Below, one piece after another: positions 1-8,729 of a DNA stretch of 36,071 bases (the first letter of the stretch is position 1; every line of letters starts with the position of its first letter). The DNA lies in assembly GCA_027078675.1 (NCBI GenBank), contig JALWWX010000232.1, forward strand, positions 1 to 36,071. Reading direction: 5' to 3'. This stretch comes from Aquificales bacterium. GTDB lineage: Bacteria > Aquificota > Aquificia > Aquificales > Aquificaceae. The translations under genes were made by a program, and so were the position numbers. The notes under the pieces are model-generated. The model was not told the origin of the DNA, did not search any database, and worked only from the letters and a program-made list of their open reading frames with translations.

Positions 1-1
1 T

Positions 2-127
2 GGGGATAATGTGGAGTTGGAGGTGGAGTTGATACAGCCTGTGGCGTTGGAGGAGGGATTGAGGTTTGCTATAAGGGAGGGAGGAAGGACGGTAGGTGCT
101 GGAGTAATCACTAAAATCTTAGAGTAG
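2..127 (+). CDS. tuf: Elongation factor Tu, C-terminal end (partial)
   Basis: This is the last 41 codons of an open frame cut by the window edge. The sequence ends in the canonical EF-Tu domain 3 tail, with [19 protein letters not shown] followed by [13 protein letters not shown] and a TAG stop. EF-Tu delivers aminoacyl-tRNA to the ribosome in a GTP-dependent manner. It sits 15 bp upstream of rpsJ, the standard tuf-rpsJ junction of str-S10 clusters, so the two are probably co-transcribed. Only the end is visible, so nothing can be said about the GTPase domain. Confidence 0.95.
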   Translation, partial: GDNVELEVELIQPVALEEGLRFAIREGGRTVGAGVITKILE

Positions 128-142
128 AGTAGGGAGATGATG

Positions 143-457
143 ATGGAGCAAGACAGGATTCGCATAAAATTGAAATCGTATGACCACAGGCTCCTTGATC
201 AGTCAATAAAGCAGATTATTGAAACTGTCAAGAGGACTGGAGGTATGGTAAAAGGTCCTATTCCTCTCCCTACAAGAAGAAGAAGATGGGCAGTATTGAG
301 ATCGCCTCATAAATTTGATCAATCAAGAGAGCATTTTGAAATCAGGGAGCACAGTAGAATACTTGATATTACAAGGATCACACCTCAAACCATAGAATCT
401 CTTATGGAAATAAATCTTCCCGCTGGTGTTGATGTAGAAGTAAAGATGAGGGGTTAA
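143..457 (+). CDS. rpsJ: 30S ribosomal protein S10
   Basis: S10 is a small-subunit head protein (and NusE in antitermination complexes). The frame reads [16 protein letters not shown], then [19 protein letters not shown] with the S10 signature, and ends near the usual 100-105 residues. Three ATG codons lie in frame at 137, 140 and 143. I chose 143 because the AGGGAG at 131-136 is then about 6 nt upstream, and because S10 proteins normally start only a few residues before the IRIKL strand. It is the first gene of the S10 cluster and ends 4 bp before rplC. Confidence 0.97.
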   Translation: MEQDRIRIKLKSYDHRLLDQSIKQIIETVKRTGGMVKGPIPLPTRRRRWAVLRSPHKFDQSREHFEIREHSRILDITRITPQTIESLMEINLPAGVDVEVKMRG

Positions 458-461
458 TAGT

Positions 462-1172
462 ATGCCTATAGGAATGATAGGTAGAAAACTTGGTATGACG
501 CAAGTGTTTTTGAAAGATGGTACAGCTTTGCCCGTCACAGCTTTAGAGATACCTGTAAACTATGTCGTACAAATTAAAACAGTGGAAAAAGATGGGTATT
601 CCGCTATACAGGTGGGAGCATTTGAGGAAAAGGAAAAGAATACTCCAAAGCCAATGCTTATAAAATTTCAAAAGGTAGGGTTAAAACCATTAAAGGTGCT
701 TAAAGAATTTAAAGTAGATGATGTTTCTTCCTTCAAGGAAGGTCAACAGCTGATAATCACAGATGTTTTTAATACGGGCGACTTGGTTGATGTTGTTGGT
801 ACATCAAAAGGTAGAGGATTTGCAGGTGCTATGAAAAGGTGGGACTTTGCAGGATTCCCCCGTTCACACGGTCATAGGTATCACAGGGCGGTAGGTGCTA
901 TAGGTAACAGAACTGATCCTGGAAGGGTATGGAAAGGCAAGAAAATGCCTGGTCATTATGGAAATGAAACCGTTAGGGTACAAGGATTACTAATTGTGGA
1001 TATCATTCCTGAAAAAAACGTTATTCTTGTAAAAGGCAGTGTTCCTGGACCTTCAAAGGGTATAGTATATGTTGAAAAGAGTAAAATAAGCAATCGTAAA
1101 AGTCAAAGGTTAAAACTGCAGAAATTGAAGCATATTAATGAGAACCTTGTTAAGGCGGGAGAAGAGGTATGA
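462..1172 (+). CDS. rplC: 50S ribosomal protein L3
   Basis: L3 is an early-assembly large-subunit protein near the peptidyl transferase centre. The start IGMIGRKLGMTQVF is diagnostic, as is the central loop segment KGRGFAGAMKRW...FPRSHGHRYHRAVGAIG. At 236 residues it is longer than the usual 205-215, mainly because of a basic C-terminal tail of about 25 residues (KSKISNRKSQRLKLQKLKH and onward). GAGGGG at 448-453 precedes the ATG. It overlaps rplD by 4 bp (ATGA), which implies translational coupling. Confidence 0.97.
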   Translation: MPIGMIGRKLGMTQVFLKDGTALPVTALEIPVNYVVQIKTVEKDGYSAIQVGAFEEKEKNTPKPMLIKFQKVGLKPLKVLKEFKVDDVSSFKEGQQLIITDVFNTGDLVDVVGTSKGRGFAGAMKRWDFAGFPRSHGHRYHRAVGAIGNRTDPGRVWKGKKMPGHYGNETVRVQGLLIVDIIPEKNVILVKGSVPGPSKGIVYVEKSKISNRKSQRLKLQKLKHINENLVKAGEEV

Positions 1173-1768
1173 AAATAGGTGATGTTGAGTTAAAAGACGA
1201 AGTCTTTAATGTTGAAGTTAACAAGCATGTGTTGTGGGAAGTTGTTAAATGGCAACTTGCATCAAGAAGAAGCGGAACCCACAGCACAAAGACGAGGGGA
1301 GAAGTTTCATACAGCGGTAGAAAACTGTTGCCTCAAAAGGGAACAGGTCATGCGAGACACGGTGACAGGGGTGCTAACATATTTGTGGGAGGAGGAGTAG
1401 CTCATGGTCCAAAACCAAGAGATTACTGGTACCCTCTTCCCAAAAAGGTAAGGAGACTCGGCTTAAAGATGGCCCTTTCAGTAAGGGCTAAGGAAGGGAA
1501 CATATTAATAGAGGACAGGATAGATATAGGTGACGTGCCTAAAACGAAAAAGGCTGTGGAGTTTCTTAAAAGTAAGGGTATTGATGGCAATAAGGTTTTG
1601 ATAGTGTTGCCTCAAAAGGATGAGATAATTATGAAGTCCTTTAGAAATCTTAAAAATGTTAAGGTATTACCAGTTGAGGGCCTTAATGTCTATGACATAC
1701 TGTGGAGCGATAAGCTTCTGCTGTTGAAAGAAAGTATAAATAAAATTTATGAGAGGTTAGGGGTATGA
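1169..1768 (+). CDS. rplD: 50S ribosomal protein L4
   Basis: L4 is an exit-tunnel protein; in some bacteria it also regulates its own S10 operon. The extended loop is clear: [20 protein letters not shown], then [22 protein letters not shown] and HGPKPRDY. The length of 199 residues is typical. The start overlaps the rplC stop by 4 bp with GAAGAGGT just upstream, and the end overlaps rplW by 4 bp. I see no obvious S10-leader-like structure in this window, so L4 autoregulation cannot be judged. Confidence 0.97.
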   Translation: MKIGDVELKDEVFNVEVNKHVLWEVVKWQLASRRSGTHSTKTRGEVSYSGRKLLPQKGTGHARHGDRGANIFVGGGVAHGPKPRDYWYPLPKKVRRLGLKMALSVRAKEGNILIEDRIDIGDVPKTKKAVEFLKSKGIDGNKVLIVLPQKDEIIMKSFRNLKNVKVLPVEGLNVYDILWSDKLLLLKESINKIYERLGV

Positions 1769-2067
1769 GTAGGAGGAAACCTTATGAAATTATTATAAGG
1801 CCAATAATAACAGAGAAAAGTAACAGATTGATGGATGAATATAATAAATATACTTTTGAGGTTGCCCTTGACGCAAGCAAACACGAGATAAAGTGGGCTG
1901 TTGAGGAGCTTTTTAAAGTAAAGGTAAAGAAGGTTAACACTATGATAGTCAAGCCGAAGAAGAAGAGGATATTTGGAAGATTCAGAAGGTACGGGACTAC
2001 GAGGAAGTATAAGAAGGCTATAGTGACTCTTGCACCTGATAATAAGATAGATCTTGTTAACTTTTAA
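1765..2067 (+). CDS. rplW: 50S ribosomal protein L23
   Basis: L23 sits at the tunnel exit and docks trigger factor and SRP. The frame begins with the family signature [24 protein letters not shown] and contains [16 protein letters not shown] followed by [19 protein letters not shown]. At 100 residues it has normal length. The start overlaps rplD by 4 bp and GAGAGGTTAGGGG lies just upstream. It is followed by rplB after 12 bp. Confidence 0.97.
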   Translation: MSRRKPYEIIIRPIITEKSNRLMDEYNKYTFEVALDASKHEIKWAVEELFKVKVKKVNTMIVKPKKKRIFGRFRRYGTTRKYKKAIVTLAPDNKIDLVNF

Positions 2068-2079
2068 GGAGCAGTTGAG

Positions 2080-2943
2080 ATGGGTGTAAGAAAGCTTAAA
2101 CCTGTAACAAATGGACAAAGGCATGCGGTTCTTTATGATTTTGCGGAGCTTACAAAGGATGAACCGGAAAAGTCTCTTCTTGTTCATTGGGTAAGGGCTA
2201 AGGGAAGATCAAGACAACAAGGTAAAATAACCGCAAGACACAGAGGAGGTGGCCATAAGAAAAGATACAGGCTTATAGATTTTAAAAGGGATAAGAGCCT
2301 TGTACCCGCTAAGGTTGTATCCATAGAGTATGATCCGTTTAGATCTGCCAGGATTGCCCTTTTACATTATGTTGATGGTGAAAAAAGATACATAATATGG
2401 CCTGAGGGTTTGAAGGTGGGCGATACGGTAGTTTCCATAAGCTATGAGGATGCGGAAGCTGGAAAGGAGCTTCCAGAGATAAAACCTGGTAATGCTTTGC
2501 CTCTCAAATATATACCGGAGGGTACATTTATACATAATATAGAACTTGTACCTGGCAGAGGCGGTAAAATAGTAAGGGCTGCAGGTACTTCAGCCCAAAT
2601 ACTCGGAAAATCAGATAAATATGCGCAGGTAAGACTGCCTTCTGGCGAAGTGAGGCTGATAAATTTGAAATGCATGGCGACCGTCGGCGCGGTTGGTCTT
2701 GCGGAACATGAGCTAATAAAGTACGGAAAGGCTGGAAGGTACAGATGGCTCGGATGGAGACCTTCGGTAAGGGGTACCGCTATGAATCCCGTTGATCATC
2801 CCCATGGAGGCGGTGAAGGTAAAACCAAGGGTAAGCATCCTGAATCACCGTGGGGTTGGAAAACTAAGGGATATAAAACCAAGAGGGGTAAGAGAGCTAA
2901 GAATAAATTTGTTCTTGTTACACGGAAAGGAGGAAAGGTCTAA
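2080..2943 (+). CDS. rplB: 50S ribosomal protein L2
   Basis: L2 is needed for subunit association and peptidyl transferase function. Visible signatures are the RNA-binding segment [39 protein letters not shown], and the C-terminal motif [17 protein letters not shown] containing the conserved functional His. At 287 residues it is slightly longer than the usual 275; the N-terminus has a short insertion ([17 protein letters not shown]). An AAGGAG is 7-8 nt upstream of the ATG. Its stop overlaps the rpsS start by one base (TAATG). Confidence 0.98.
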   Translation: MGVRKLKPVTNGQRHAVLYDFAELTKDEPEKSLLVHWVRAKGRSRQQGKITARHRGGGHKKRYRLIDFKRDKSLVPAKVVSIEYDPFRSARIALLHYVDGEKRYIIWPEGLKVGDTVVSISYEDAEAGKELPEIKPGNALPLKYIPEGTFIHNIELVPGRGGKIVRAAGTSAQILGKSDKYAQVRLPSGEVRLINLKCMATVGAVGLAEHELIKYGKAGRYRWLGWRPSVRGTAMNPVDHPHGGGEGKTKGKHPESPWGWKTKGYKTKRGKRAKNKFVLVTRKGGKV

Positions 2944-3404
2944 TGGGATTCAGAGGTGCTTGGAATAAAAGAAACAAGCTTATAGAGGATCTTGATAAAT
3001 TTTACAGGCTTTATAAAAAGACTCAAAGAATATACAAAAAGGTAAGGTATGCCCAGAAAAGGAAAGATCCGGAGATGCTTGAGAGGGCTATAAAGAAATA
3101 CAACGAGGTGTGGGAGGAGTACAGAAAGCTTGTTGACAAAAAGGCTTGGGTTCATCCCAAGTTGTGGAAGAAAATAAGGGAGATGAACGAACAGGGCGAA
3201 AGGAAGGTTATTAAAACATACAGCAGATCAACAACTATTATACCCGAGTTTGTTGGACACACCATAGCTGTACACAACGGTAAAACCTTTATTCCCGTTT
3301 ATATTACTCAGGACATGGTAGGGCATAAGCTTGGTGAGTTTGCGCCCACCAGAACCTTCAGAGGACATCCTGAAAAGACTGCGAAGGCGGTTAAGAAGAA
3401 ATGA
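2943..3404 (+). CDS. rpsS: 30S ribosomal protein S19 with large N-terminal insertion
   Basis: S19 binds 16S rRNA with S13 in the 30S head. The canonical core is intact: [52 protein letters not shown]. The protein is 153 residues against the usual 88-95. The extra ~60 residues lie between the start (MGFRGAWNK) and the canonical helix ([16 protein letters not shown]), and are strongly basic and aromatic with predicted helices ([18 protein letters not shown]). The insertion is in frame, has the same codon style, and the start is fixed by the SD (AGGAGG inside rplB) and TAATG overlap, so it is not an annotation artefact. Confidence 0.95.
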   Translation: MGFRGAWNKRNKLIEDLDKFYRLYKKTQRIYKKVRYAQKRKDPEMLERAIKKYNEVWEEYRKLVDKKAWVHPKLWKKIREMNEQGERKVIKTYSRSTTIIPEFVGHTIAVHNGKTFIPVYITQDMVGHKLGEFAPTRTFRGHPEKTAKAVKKK

Positions 3405-3415
3405 GGGGTGATGAG

Positions 3416-3757
3416 ATGGAGGCAAAGGCTATATTGAGATATGCAAGAATATCTCCTTTGAAAGCAAGGCAGGTTTTGAGGCAGATACAAGGAAAGGAGG
3501 CTGGAGAAGCTCTCTATTTACTCAAGGTTTTACCTAAGAAAGCTGCAAGAATAATAGAAAAGGTTTTAAGAAGCGCAATAGCAAATGCGGAGCAGAAGGG
3601 TATGGATCTTGATAATCTTTATATTAAAAAAGCGGTAGCTGATAACGGTCCCATTTACAAAAAATGGATGCCAAGGGCGTACGGCAGGGCTACAATGCTG
3701 AGAAAAAGAACATCTCATATTACAATAATACTTGAGGAAAGGAAAAAGGAGGAGTAG
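3416..3757 (+). CDS. rplV: 50S ribosomal protein L22
   Basis: L22 lines the peptide exit tunnel. The family features are AKAILRYARISPLKARQVL at the start, then LRSAIANAEQKGMDLDNLYI and the loop PIYKKWMPRAYGRATMLRKR followed by SHITIIL. I chose the ATG at 3416 over the in-frame ATG at 3401, because L22 begins directly with this helix and GAGGGGTGA at 3403-3411 gives a good spacing. The 3401 start would form a 4-bp overlap with rpsS and adds only five residues, so it remains possible. The stop abuts rpsC (TAGATG). Confidence 0.95.
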   Translation: MEAKAILRYARISPLKARQVLRQIQGKEAGEALYLLKVLPKKAARIIEKVLRSAIANAEQKGMDLDNLYIKKAVADNGPIYKKWMPRAYGRATMLRKRTSHITIILEERKKEE

Positions 3758-4453
3758 ATGGGACAGAAGACTCATCCTATAGGCTTCAGGTTGGGTATAG
3801 TTCACGATTGGCAGTCTAAATGGTATGCCTCAAAGAGGGATTATGCCAATTTTTTAAGGGAGGATCTTGAGATAAAAAAATACATAAAGAATAGGTACAG
3901 GGTTGCAGGAGTTTCAAAGGTTATTATAGAAAGAATAGCTTCAAAGGTAAAGGTAAGGATATATTCCGCAAGACCAGGTATTATCATAGGTAGAAAGGGT
4001 GCGGAAGTTGAACAGCTAAAAAAGAAGCTTGAAGAAATAACTCAAGGAAAAGAGATAACCATAGCAGTTGATGAGATAAGGATACCCGAGCTTGATGCTC
4101 AACTTGTTGCTGAAGACATAGCTATGCAGATAGAAAGGAGGGTATCTCACAGAAGAGTTATGAAGAGGGCTATAGACAATGCAATAAAAGCTGGAGCAAA
4201 GGGAGTTAAGATTCAGGTGAAAGGGAGATTGGGGGGTGCGGATCTTGCGAGGGCGGAATGGTTTTTGGTGGGAAGGATGCCCCTGCAAACATTAAGGGCT
4301 AACATAGACTATGGTTATGCGAGGGCTTCTACGAAATACAGTATAATAGGAGTTAAAGTTTGGATATACAAGGGTGATGTACTGAAGGGTGGTAAAGAAG
4401 AAATACTTCAGAAGATTGAAGAGGATCTTATGAAGGTGAGCAAGGAGGTTTAA
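3758..4453 (+). CDS. rpsC: 30S ribosomal protein S3
   Basis: S3 forms part of the mRNA entry channel. The start [14 protein letters not shown] is the signature. The KH-domain segment is [22 protein letters not shown], and the C-terminal domain shows [23 protein letters not shown] and [17 protein letters not shown]. The length of 231 residues is typical. AAAGGAGGAGTAG ends directly at the ATG. The gene starts immediately after the rplV stop and ends 2 bp before rplP. Confidence 0.98.
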   Translation: MGQKTHPIGFRLGIVHDWQSKWYASKRDYANFLREDLEIKKYIKNRYRVAGVSKVIIERIASKVKVRIYSARPGIIIGRKGAEVEQLKKKLEEITQGKEITIAVDEIRIPELDAQLVAEDIAMQIERRVSHRRVMKRAIDNAIKAGAKGVKIQVKGRLGGADLARAEWFLVGRMPLQTLRANIDYGYARASTKYSIIGVKVWIYKGDVLKGGKEEILQKIEEDLMKVSKEV

Positions 4454-4455
4454 TA

Positions 4456-4881
4456 ATGTCATTCTTGCAACCTAAGAAGATAAAATGGAGGAAACCTCAT
4501 AGACCGAAACTTAAAGGCAAGGCTACGAGAGGTAACAAGATTGCCTTCGGGGAGTATGGAATACAAGCCCTTGAGCCTCACTGGATAACGCAGAGACAAA
4601 TAGAGGCGGTAAGGGTGGCTTTGGTAAGGGCATTAAGGAAGGGTGCAAAAGTATGGATCAGGATATTTCCCGACACTCCTTATACAAAGAAGCCCAATGA
4701 GGTAAGAATGGGTGGAGGAAAAGGAGATCCAGAGGGATTTATAGCTCACGTTAAACCTGGTAGAATAATGTTTGAGTTTTCCGGTGTTAGTGATGATGTT
4801 GCCCAAGAAGCTTTCAGGCTTGCTAAGGCTAAGCTTCCGATAAGGGTTAGACTGGTTAAGGCGGGAGGTGTCACCCTATGA
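4456..4881 (+). CDS. rplP: 50S ribosomal protein L16
   Basis: L16 lies near the A-site tRNA elbow on the large subunit. Recognisable segments are the start [21 protein letters not shown], the [20 protein letters not shown] region, [20 protein letters not shown] and [20 protein letters not shown]. The length of 141 residues is usual. GGAGG occurs at 4444-4448 upstream of the ATG. It overlaps rpmC by 4 bp. Confidence 0.98.
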   Translation: MSFLQPKKIKWRKPHRPKLKGKATRGNKIAFGEYGIQALEPHWITQRQIEAVRVALVRALRKGAKVWIRIFPDTPYTKKPNEVRMGGGKGDPEGFIAHVKPGRIMFEFSGVSDDVAQEAFRLAKAKLPIRVRLVKAGGVTL

Positions 4882-5078
4882 AGGCTGCTGAGCTTAGGAA
4901 AATGAAAAGGGAAGAGCTTATAAAGAAGGCAGAGGAACTTAAAATGGAACTGTTAAGATTGCGTTTTAGAAATAAGATAGAGAAATTAAAAAATCCTAAT
5001 ATTATAAGACAAACAAGAAGAGATATAGCCAGAATACTTACTATTCTTAGGGAAAAGGAGTTGAGAGGTGAAGAGTGA
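4878..5078 (+). CDS. rpmC: 50S ribosomal protein L29
   Basis: L29 is a small helical-hairpin protein next to L23 at the tunnel exit. The frame starts [22 protein letters not shown] and carries the family segment [19 protein letters not shown] followed by [15 protein letters not shown]. The length of 66 residues is typical. The ATG overlaps the rplP stop by 4 bp, and the TGA stop overlaps the rpsQ ATG by one base (TGATG), so translation of the three is probably coupled. Confidence 0.97.
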   Translation: MKAAELRKMKREELIKKAEELKMELLRLRFRNKIEKLKNPNIIRQTRRDIARILTILREKELRGEE

Positions 5079-5353
5079 TGGAAAAAGAAAAGCAAGAGAA
5101 AAAGTGGCATGAAAAAAGAAAGGAATTGGTTGGGGTGGTTGTAAGCAATAAGATGGATAAGACAGTAGTTGTTAAAGTTGAAAGAAGGGTCCCCCATCCC
5201 CTGTACGGTAAACATATAAAAAGAAGTAAAAAGTACCATGCCCATGATCCCAATAACGAGTGTGAAGAGGGAGATATAGTAGTCATAAGGGAGACAAGGC
5301 CTCTTTCTAAAACTAAGAGATGGGTTGTAGTAAAAAGGCTTGGAAAGCAGTAA
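5078..5353 (+). CDS. rpsQ: 30S ribosomal protein S17
   Basis: S17 is an OB-fold primary 16S-binding protein. It is identified by [39 protein letters not shown] and [23 protein letters not shown] chose the ATG at 5078 (TGATG with rpmC) rather than the GTG at 5075. A charged N-terminal extension of about 12 residues ([13 protein letters not shown]) precedes the canonical start. The last 34 bases also encode the beginning of rlpA in another frame. The spc-operon genes (rplN and onward) do not follow here, so the S10 and spc clusters are split in this genome. Confidence 0.97.
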   Translation: MEKEKQEKKWHEKRKELVGVVVSNKMDKTVVVKVERRVPHPLYGKHIKRSKKYHAHDPNNECEEGDIVVIRETRPLSKTKRWVVVKRLGKQ

Positions 5354-5907
5354 TATTTCTTCTTTCATTTTTTTCATTTTCCTTTTCGGATACCCCTTTT
5401 TGTATTAGCTATATTGATTGTCTACCGGAGGACATAATTGAGGAGGATATATTAAACAAAAAGCATGTGGGTAAATTAAAACTAATTGAGGAAAGGATAA
5501 ATTCTATTGAGATTTCGGAGGGTATATTTGTAAACAGAAACTGCAAGATTCAAGAAGGTATAGCCTCATGGTACGGTGAGAGGTTCCACGGAAGACCTAC
5601 ATCTTCCGGGGAGCCTTTCTTACTTTACAGGTTTACTGCCGCATCAAGAAGTATACCACTTGGCACCTATGTGCTTGTGAGGAATGTGGAAAATAACAAG
5701 ATTGTTGTCGTTAAGATAAATGACAGAGGTCCTTATGTGGAAGGGAGAATACTTGATCTTTCTAAGGCTGCTGCAAGGGAACTGGGAATGGTAAAGAAGG
5801 GACTTGCAAGGGTACAGATTATTCCTCTCGGGTGCCTCACTCCAGATACAGCGGACAGATTGAACGAGAAAATTATAAGGGATATTGTAAGATCCCGTTA
5901 TAAATAG
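5320..5907 (+). CDS. rlpA: RlpA-like septal/envelope protein (double-psi beta-barrel)
   Basis: RlpA-family proteins bind denuded peptidoglycan and in some species are lytic transglycosylases. A signal peptide is visible at residues 5-23 ([19 protein letters not shown]) with no lipobox, so unlike the classical form this one looks soluble or periplasmic rather than a lipoprotein. The double-psi domain spans about residues 80-165 and has the family motifs [49 protein letters not shown]. There is no SPOR domain. The ATG at 5320 lies inside rpsQ (34-bp overlap) and no later in-frame ATG would keep the signal peptide. alr follows after 5 bp, which gives a small cell-wall pair at the end of the ribosomal operon. 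Confidence 0.88.
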   Translation: MGCSKKAWKAVIFLLSFFSFSFSDTPFCISYIDCLPEDIIEEDILNKKHVGKLKLIEERINSIEISEGIFVNRNCKIQEGIASWYGERFHGRPTSSGEPFLLYRFTAASRSIPLGTYVLVRNVENNKIVVVKINDRGPYVEGRILDLSKAAARELGMVKKGLARVQIIPLGCLTPDTADRLNEKIIRDIVRSRYK

Positions 5908-5912
5908 ATTTA

Positions 5913-6929
5913 ATGTCAAGGGCTGTTCTTGAAATAAGCGGGGAGAGGATAAGGGAAAATTGCAAAAATATTTGTAAATATACGGGAAAGAAAATAATAG
6001 CGGTAGTAAAATCGGATGCCTACGGTATAGGTATAAGATATATAGCACCGCTCCTTGAACACGTGGATGAGGTTGAGTATTTTGCAGTGGCATCTCCTGA
6101 TGAAGGTGCAATTTTAAGAAGTCTCGGAGTAAGGAAAAAGATACTTGTGCTCGGAGGGGTCCTAAGGGAAGAGATTGACACACTTTTAGAAAATCGTCTC
6201 ATTCCGGTTGTATCAGATATGAATCATTACAGGCTTGTAAAGGATCTTAAAATACCTTTCCATGTTAAATTTGATACGGGTATGGGAAGGCTGGGTTTTA
6301 CCGATCCCGTAAAATTGGAAGGTAGGGTTGAGGGTATAATGAGCCACTTTTCCTCTCCAGCGGATAAGGATTTTAGTATGGCTCAAATTGAAGCCTTCAG
6401 GAGAATTGTGGAAAAGTATAAGGACATAAGTGTTATACATATGGAGAGCTCCGCAGGGCTTATTTATAATCTTGACTTTACCACCCATGTTAGAATAGGT
6501 TTGGCTATATACGGTGAAAAGCCGATAAGAGATTATCCGGTTAGCATAAAACCGTCCCTTACCCTGAAGGCAAGGGTTATTTCCGTAAAAGAACTTCCGG
6601 GGGGTTATCCAATTTCCTACGGTAGAACCTACATAACACGCGGTCGCACTAAGATAGGAATTGTAGCCTTTGGATACGCGGACGGATTGATGAAAAGCTT
6701 GTCAAACAAGTTGAAGCTTATGGTTGGATCTCAAAATGTTCCGGTAATAGGCAATATAACAATGGATATGACCATAGTTGATATAACGGGTACGGATGTT
6801 AGAGAGGGGGATTGGATTTATATAGTTAATGAACATCAAACCTTTTCCCATATCTCAAAGCTTGCTGGGACAATTCCTTATGAAATTATGTGTAATCTCT
6901 CTTCACGGGTTGAAAGAAAAATCGTATAG
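5913..6929 (+). CDS. alr: Alanine racemase
   Basis: A PLP enzyme interconverting L- and D-alanine for peptidoglycan. The PLP-lysine motif AVVKSDAYGIG is at residues 30-40 (Lys33). HVKFDTGMGRLGF, the SYGRTY segment with the expected catalytic Tyr, FGYADG and the ITMDM segment (family C/xMD) follow in the expected order. At 338 residues it is short compared with the usual 360-390, which is common in thermophiles. It follows rlpA by 5 bp. Its end overlaps the convergent pabB by 27 bp. Confidence 0.95.
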   Translation: MSRAVLEISGERIRENCKNICKYTGKKIIAVVKSDAYGIGIRYIAPLLEHVDEVEYFAVASPDEGAILRSLGVRKKILVLGGVLREEIDTLLENRLIPVVSDMNHYRLVKDLKIPFHVKFDTGMGRLGFTDPVKLEGRVEGIMSHFSSPADKDFSMAQIEAFRRIVEKYKDISVIHMESSAGLIYNLDFTTHVRIGLAIYGEKPIRDYPVSIKPSLTLKARVISVKELPGGYPISYGRTYITRGRTKIGIVAFGYADGLMKSLSNKLKLMVGSQNVPVIGNITMDMTIVDITGTDVREGDWIYIVNEHQTFSHISKLAGTIPYEIMCNLSSRVERKIV

Positions 6930-7952
6930 GGCTTTTGTTTTTAGTAAAAGTTCTTTGAACTCGGATTCTGGATCAGAATCCCATACTATACCGCAACCCG
7001 CATAGTAGTGAAATACTTTTTCTTTTCCAACTCCTGTTCTTATTAAAACACTCAAAGTAAAGTTACCGTTGGGATAAAGAATACCTCCGCATCCGCAGTA
7101 ATAACCGCGAGGATGATCCTCAAATTTATCTATAAGCTCAACCGCTTTTTTCTTGGGCGCACCAGTTACGGATGCGGGAGGAAAGGTGTTTTTAATTATT
7201 TCATTAAAATCTTTTTCCGTGTAAGCTTCAACTGTTGAGAACATCTGATACAATGTACGATACCTTTTTATCTTAAAAAGTTCAGTTACCTTTACACTTC
7301 CAGGTATGGCAATTCTTCCCAAGTCGTTGCGTACCATATCAGTTATCATGAGGTTTTCCGCCTTGTCCTTTAAACTCTTTTGTAAGAAGTATCTGCTGTT
7401 TGCTGTTCCTTTAATAGGGGAGGATCTTATATGTTTTCCTATTTTTTCAATAAACAATTCCATTGAACCAGAAACTATAAAAAATTCTCCCAGATCAAGA
7501 AAAAAACCAAAGGGAACGGGTTGCCTTTTAAAAAGAAGGGAAAATATTCCTTCTTCTTCACCATGGAAGCTAAAATCTATCCTCGTTGTAAGATTAATCT
7601 GATATATAGTTCCTTTTTCTATCTCTTTCTTTATTTTCTCAACCTTTTTTATGTAATCTTCTTTACTGTCCATTATAGAGGCGAATTCAATAGTTGTATT
7701 GCTATCAGATAATTCATAAGGTTTTATATCTTCTATCTCAACCGTTATAATTGAGGGATATATTTCCTTTTTAACGGGTACATGTAGTGTATTGCGTGTT
7801 TCTTGGTACGAAATTATAAGAAAAACAGGTTTTTTATCCGCTTTTATACCTTCAATGTCCTGGAGGAATGTTATTTTACCTGTACTGCATATAAATATAC
7901 CCTTTTTGTTGAACCATCCTCCTGATAGGAGTAGCTTTGAGGGTTTTTTCAT
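6903..7952 (-). CDS. pabB: Aminodeoxychorismate synthase component I (PabB)
   Basis: A chorismate-binding enzyme that with a glutamine amidotransferase makes 4-amino-4-deoxychorismate for folate. The motif PIKGT places Lys where PabB has its covalent active-site lysine; anthranilate synthases have PIAGT there. Other chorismate-fold motifs are GTIYQINLTTR, ENLMITDMVRNDLGR, PPASVTGAPKKKA, and YYCGCGGILY. At 349 residues it lacks most of the N-terminal domain of the 450-residue E. coli type, and resembles the short stand-alone PabB of many bacteria. No amidotransferase or lyase gene is adjacent. It is divergent from the glycosyltransferase gene with only 21 bp between the two starts. Confidence 0.9.
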   Translation of the reverse strand: MKKPSKLLLSGGWFNKKGIFICSTGKITFLQDIEGIKADKKPVFLIISYQETRNTLHVPVKKEIYPSIITVEIEDIKPYELSDSNTTIEFASIMDSKEDYIKKVEKIKKEIEKGTIYQINLTTRIDFSFHGEEEGIFSLLFKRQPVPFGFFLDLGEFFIVSGSMELFIEKIGKHIRSSPIKGTANSRYFLQKSLKDKAENLMITDMVRNDLGRIAIPGSVKVTELFKIKRYRTLYQMFSTVEAYTEKDFNEIIKNTFPPASVTGAPKKKAVELIDKFEDHPRGYYCGCGGILYPNGNFTLSVLIRTGVGKEKVFHYYAGCGIVWDSDPESEFKELLLKTKALYDFSFNP

Positions 7953-7965
7953 AAAAAGTTATAAT
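7937..7965 (+). promoter_or_regulatory. Sigma70-type promoter for the glycosyltransferase gene
   Basis: TTGAGG at 7937-7942 and TATAAT at 7960-7965 are separated by 17 bp. The expected transcription start, 6-8 nt further on, falls at about 7972-7973, within 2 nt of the ATG at 7974. No Shine-Dalgarno sequence fits in the space, so the mRNA is probably leaderless or nearly so. The -35 lies inside the 5' end of the divergent pabB. Confidence 0.6.
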
Positions 7966-7973
7966 AGAACAAC

Positions 7974-8729
7974 ATGTTATCCGTTTCTATTGTAGCAAAG
8001 AATGAGGAGAGAACCATAGGCAGATGTATTGAGAGTGTTAAATCTATTGCGGATGAGATTGTCGTAGTTGACTCTGGCTCGGAGGATAGGACTGTTGAAA
8101 TAGCAAAAAGCTTAGGAGCTAAGGTAATATTCAGAGAGTGGACCGATTATGTAGATCAGGTTAATTATGCCATGGGATTGTGTTCGGGTGATTGGGTGCT
8201 TGTTCTTGATGCGGATGAGATAGTTTCTGATGAACTTTCAAAATCTATAAAAAAAGCTATACAAAATCCTGAATATACATGTTACAAGGTTAAAAGGAAG
8301 CTTTACTATTTAGGCAAGTTTTTAAGTTTTACAGAGGAAAGGATAAGACTTTTCAAAAAGGGTAAGGGAGTGTATGAAGGATTTGTCCACGAAAAGGTTA
8401 GATGTTTTGGGAATATAGGTATACTTGATGGATATCTTTATCACTATTCCTATGAAAGTATTTCAAGTCATATAAAAAAAGTGATGAAATATGCAGAGAG
8501 ATTAGCTGATGAAAATTGCAGAAGAGGATCAAAGTTTAGCTTTTTTAAGCTTGTTTTTAATCCTTTCTGGACCTTTATTAAATACTATGTTATAAAAGGC
8601 TGTTATAAAGATGGTCCTGCAGGTTTTATATTTTCTTCTGTAATGTGTTTTTACACATTTATGAAGTATGCTTTTCTTTTGGAAAAACAGTTGCTCCGTG
8701 AATTAGGAAAGGATGCATGGAGAAAATGA
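7974..8729 (+). CDS. Family 2 glycosyltransferase (WaaE/KdtX-like)
   Basis: The start LSVSIVAKNEERTIGRCIESV is the nucleotide-sugar-binding fold of GT2 enzymes. VVDSGSEDRT (31-40) and the metal-binding D79-A-D81 in LVLDADEIVSDEL follow. The RIRLFKKGKGVYEGFVHEKV segment is typical of the LPS-core subgroup around WaaE/KdtX (beta-1,4-glucosyltransferase of the heptose region). The C-terminus has amphipathic or hydrophobic stretches (about 195-240) suited to membrane association. The next gene, an O-antigen ligase-like protein, overlaps it, which supports a role in lipopolysaccharide or another surface glycan. The sugar donor and acceptor cannot be read from sequence. Confidence 0.85.
   Translation: MLSVSIVAKNEERTIGRCIESVKSIADEIVVVDSGSEDRTVEIAKSLGAKVIFREWTDYVDQVNYAMGLCSGDWVLVLDADEIVSDELSKSIKKAIQNPEYTCYKVKRKLYYLGKFLSFTEERIRLFKKGKGVYEGFVHEKVRCFGNIGILDGYLYHYSYESISSHIKKVMKYAERLADENCRRGSKFSFFKLVFNPFWTFIKYYVIKGCYKDGPAGFIFSSVMCFYTFMKYAFLLEKQLLRELGKDAWRK

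Noticed and set aside
1747-2187. 146-residue open frame on the minus strand across rplW and the start of rplB
   Set aside because: Antisense to two certain ribosomal protein genes; no start signal and no family pattern.
5320-5400. Lipobox in RlpA
   Set aside because: The only nearby Cys (SDTPFC) is not preceded by an L-x-x/A-G pattern, so the classical lipoprotein form is not supported.
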